Shown here piece after piece: positions 6,588 to 7,697 of a stretch of DNA of 7,697 nucleotides. Below the pieces are notes generated by a model that saw only the letters and a program-made list of their open reading frames with translations, was not told the origin of the DNA and ran no database searches. Origin of the DNA: an uncultured Clostridia bacterium (GTDB taxonomy: Bacteria > Bacillota_A > Clostridia > Oscillospirales > Ruminococcaceae); the NCBI GenBank assembly GCA_947169455.1, contig CAMVPV010000055.1:1-7697 (forward strand), read 5' to 3'. Each line of letters begins with the position of its first letter. Position 1 is the first letter of the stretch. A program made the translations under genes and the position numbers.

Positions 6588-6625
6588 TATGATGTGCCGG
6601 TACATACCATTGCCGGTACATCATA
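6588..6625. promoter_or_regulatory. Long inverted repeat with embedded direct repeats at the importer transcription start
   Basis: Arms 6588-6602 and 6611-6625 pair at all 15 positions (13 Watson-Crick, two G-U if RNA) around an eight-base loop. The element also holds an exact direct repeat, TGCCGGTACAT, at 6595-6605 and 6611-6621, spaced 16 bases. It begins two bases after the -10 box, so it covers the likely +1. It could be an operator or, in the transcript, a hairpin at the extreme 5' end of the mRNA. Pairing is seen; function is inferred. Confidence 0.55.
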
Positions 6626-6676
6626 ACACAGTGTCTATACTGACATACAGATCTGATAAAACTGGAGGAAATAAAA

Positions 6677-7519
6677 ATGAATATCAAAAAGACCGTATCG
6701 TGCTGTGCGGCAGTAATGCTGGCGGCAGTTTTCGCAACAGGCTGCGGCAGCAGCTCCTCGCCCGCGCAGGGCGGAGACGGAGCATCTTCCGCCTCGGATT
6801 CCAAGCTTCCGCCCAACACCGTGAATTCCATTGATGACCTCACAGACAAGAAGATAGGCGTTCAGCTCGGAACGACCGGAGATATATTCGCATCGGACGT
6901 TGAGGGCGCGACCGTAGAGCGCTACAACAAGGCTGCCGATGCCATAATGGCGCTCAAACAGGGCAAGATAGATGCCGTACTCATCGATGAGCAGCCTGCT
7001 AAGGTGTTCGTTTCGGAGAACGACGACCTGCGCATACTCGAAGAGAACTTCGCGACAGAGGAATATGCTGTCTGCATAAAGAAGGGCAACGATGAGCTCA
7101 CCGAGAAGATAAACGGCGCGCTCACCGAGCTTGAAGCAGACGGAACTCTCGAAAACATAAGAAAGAACTGGATAGGCGAGGAAGCAGGGACTCATCCATA
7201 TACTTCACCCGCCGGCACCGAATACAATAACGGTACGCTCATCATGGCTACAAATGCCGAATTTCCGCCATACGAGAGCATGAGCGGCGATCAGGTGGTA
7301 GGCTTCGATGCAGATATGATGAAAGCAGTCTGCGACAAGCTCGGTATGGAGCTCAAAATTGAAAATATGGCGTTCGATTCCATAATCGCAGCCGTTGATT
7401 CCGGCAAGGCAGACGTAGGTGCGGCAGGAATGACAGTGACCGCAGAACGCCTTGAAAATGTGAATTTCTCGAAGCCCTATACCACATCCACACAGGTGAT
7501 AATTACAAGAAAACAGTAA
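6677..7519 (+). CDS. Amino-acid ABC importer substrate-binding lipoprotein with permuted SBP_bac_3 order
   Basis: The 280-residue protein starts after a strong GGAGGA (6664-6669). A signal peptide ends in lipobox ATGC with lipid-anchored Cys23, followed by a Ser/Gly linker to about residue 50. Residues 51-168 (SIDDLTDKKIGVQLGTTGD ... LENIRKNWIG) match what is normally the second half of an SBP_bac_3 domain, including Asp104 in LIDEQPAK. Residues 187-280 (TLIMATNAEFPPYES ... QVIITRKQ) match the normal first half, with the family signature GFDADMMKAV at 209-218 and Arg258 in MTVTAER. Together they make one complete domain in swapped order, joined by a Pro/Gly/Tyr linker (169-186). Arg258 and Asp104 correspond to the residues that hold the ligand's carboxylate and amino groups in HisJ-type proteins, suggesting a polar amino acid. 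The permease starts 16 bases downstream, confirming the importer role. The exact ligand is unknown. Confidence 0.93.
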   Translation: MNIKKTVSCCAAVMLAAVFATGCGSSSSPAQGGDGASSASDSKLPPNTVNSIDDLTDKKIGVQLGTTGDIFASDVEGATVERYNKAADAIMALKQGKIDAVLIDEQPAKVFVSENDDLRILEENFATEEYAVCIKKGNDELTEKINGALTELEADGTLENIRKNWIGEEAGTHPYTSPAGTEYNNGTLIMATNAEFPPYESMSGDQVVGFDADMMKAVCDKLGMELKIENMAFDSIIAAVDSGKADVGAAGMTVTAERLENVNFSKPYTTSTQVIITRKQ

Positions 7520-7535
7520 TTGAAGGCGGTAGATC

Positions 7536-7697
7536 ATGTCCGGTATTGCAGAACAGTTCACCAAGACTTTTATAACCGATGATCGCTGGAAATACCTTGC
7601 GAACGGTCTTAAAAATACTCTTATCATAACATTTTTGGCGGTATTGCTCGGTGTGCTGCTGGGTTTTTTCACTGCTATGATACGCGCGACCCATGAC
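7536..7697 (+). CDS. Amino-acid ABC importer permease, N-terminus (3'-truncated)
   Basis: The frame is open from the ATG at 7536 to the window end (54 codons). AAGGCGG at 7523-7529 lies six bases before the ATG, and the start is 16 bases after the binding-protein stop, so the two are co-transcribed. The fragment has a short cytoplasmic N-terminus, then GLKNTLIITFLAVLLGVLLG, the first membrane helix (about residues 27-49), then basic MIRATHD. The Gly-Leu-x-x-Thr-Leu start of the helix is typical of HisM/GlnP-type polar amino-acid permeases, which pair with SBP_bac_3 binding proteins. The EAA loop contacting the ATPase would lie beyond the window, as presumably would the ATPase gene. Confidence 0.85.
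   Translation, partial: MSGIAEQFTKTFITDDRWKYLANGLKNTLIITFLAVLLGVLLGFFTAMIRATHD

Noticed and set aside
6677..7519. Binding protein as two tandem SBP domains, one truncated
   Set aside because: Each half of the domain occurs only once, and together they add up to a single complete domain.

Overview
The window looks like a chromosomal segment of a low-to-mid G+C anaerobic Firmicute, most likely a Ruminococcus or close Oscillospiraceae relative. This is inferred from strong purine-rich Shine-Dalgarno sites (GGAGG-type), TTGAnn/TATAAT sigma-A promoters, heavy use of ATA for isoleucine, and Gram-positive style gene families. No rRNA, tRNA, CRISPR array, insertion sequence or phage gene was seen.

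Layout. (1) Positions 2-565 (+) are the 3' end of a gene whose visible part starts with a 74-residue, half-glutamine repeat of QQQGF and QQQGYP units and ends in a lysine-rich tail. (2) A strong extended -10 promoter with a palindrome in its spacer drives 705-1232 (+), a 175-residue two-helix membrane protein of unknown function. (3) A long hairpin at 1271-1320, usable in both directions, separates it from a convergent operon. (4) 4877-1330 (-) is a two-gene operon for a heterodimeric ABC exporter of the TM287/288, BmrCD and LmrCD type. The genes overlap by one base (TAATG), and the ATP-site substitutions are split between the subunits as that family predicts. Its promoter also carries a palindrome. 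(5) 5154-6440 (+), divergent from the exporter, is murA, the first committed enzyme of peptidoglycan synthesis, with all key active-site residues. (6) 6677-7519 (+) and 7536-7697 (+, cut by the window end) begin an amino-acid ABC importer operon: a lipoprotein binding protein followed by a permease. Its promoter lies between two inverted repeats, one over the -35 box and one at the expected transcription start.

The most unusual item is the importer binding protein. Its two sequence halves are in the reverse of the usual SBP_bac_3 order: the part that normally follows the first hinge comes first, and the part that normally begins the mature protein comes last. It reads as a natural circular permutation opened at the first hinge. 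The glutamine/aromatic repeat protein and the three promoter-embedded palindromes are the next most interesting.

The transcription units appear independent. The exporter exports small hydrophobic or drug-like molecules (family inference), MurA supplies cell-wall precursor, and the importer takes up a polar amino acid (family inference). Nothing in the sequence ties them into one pathway.
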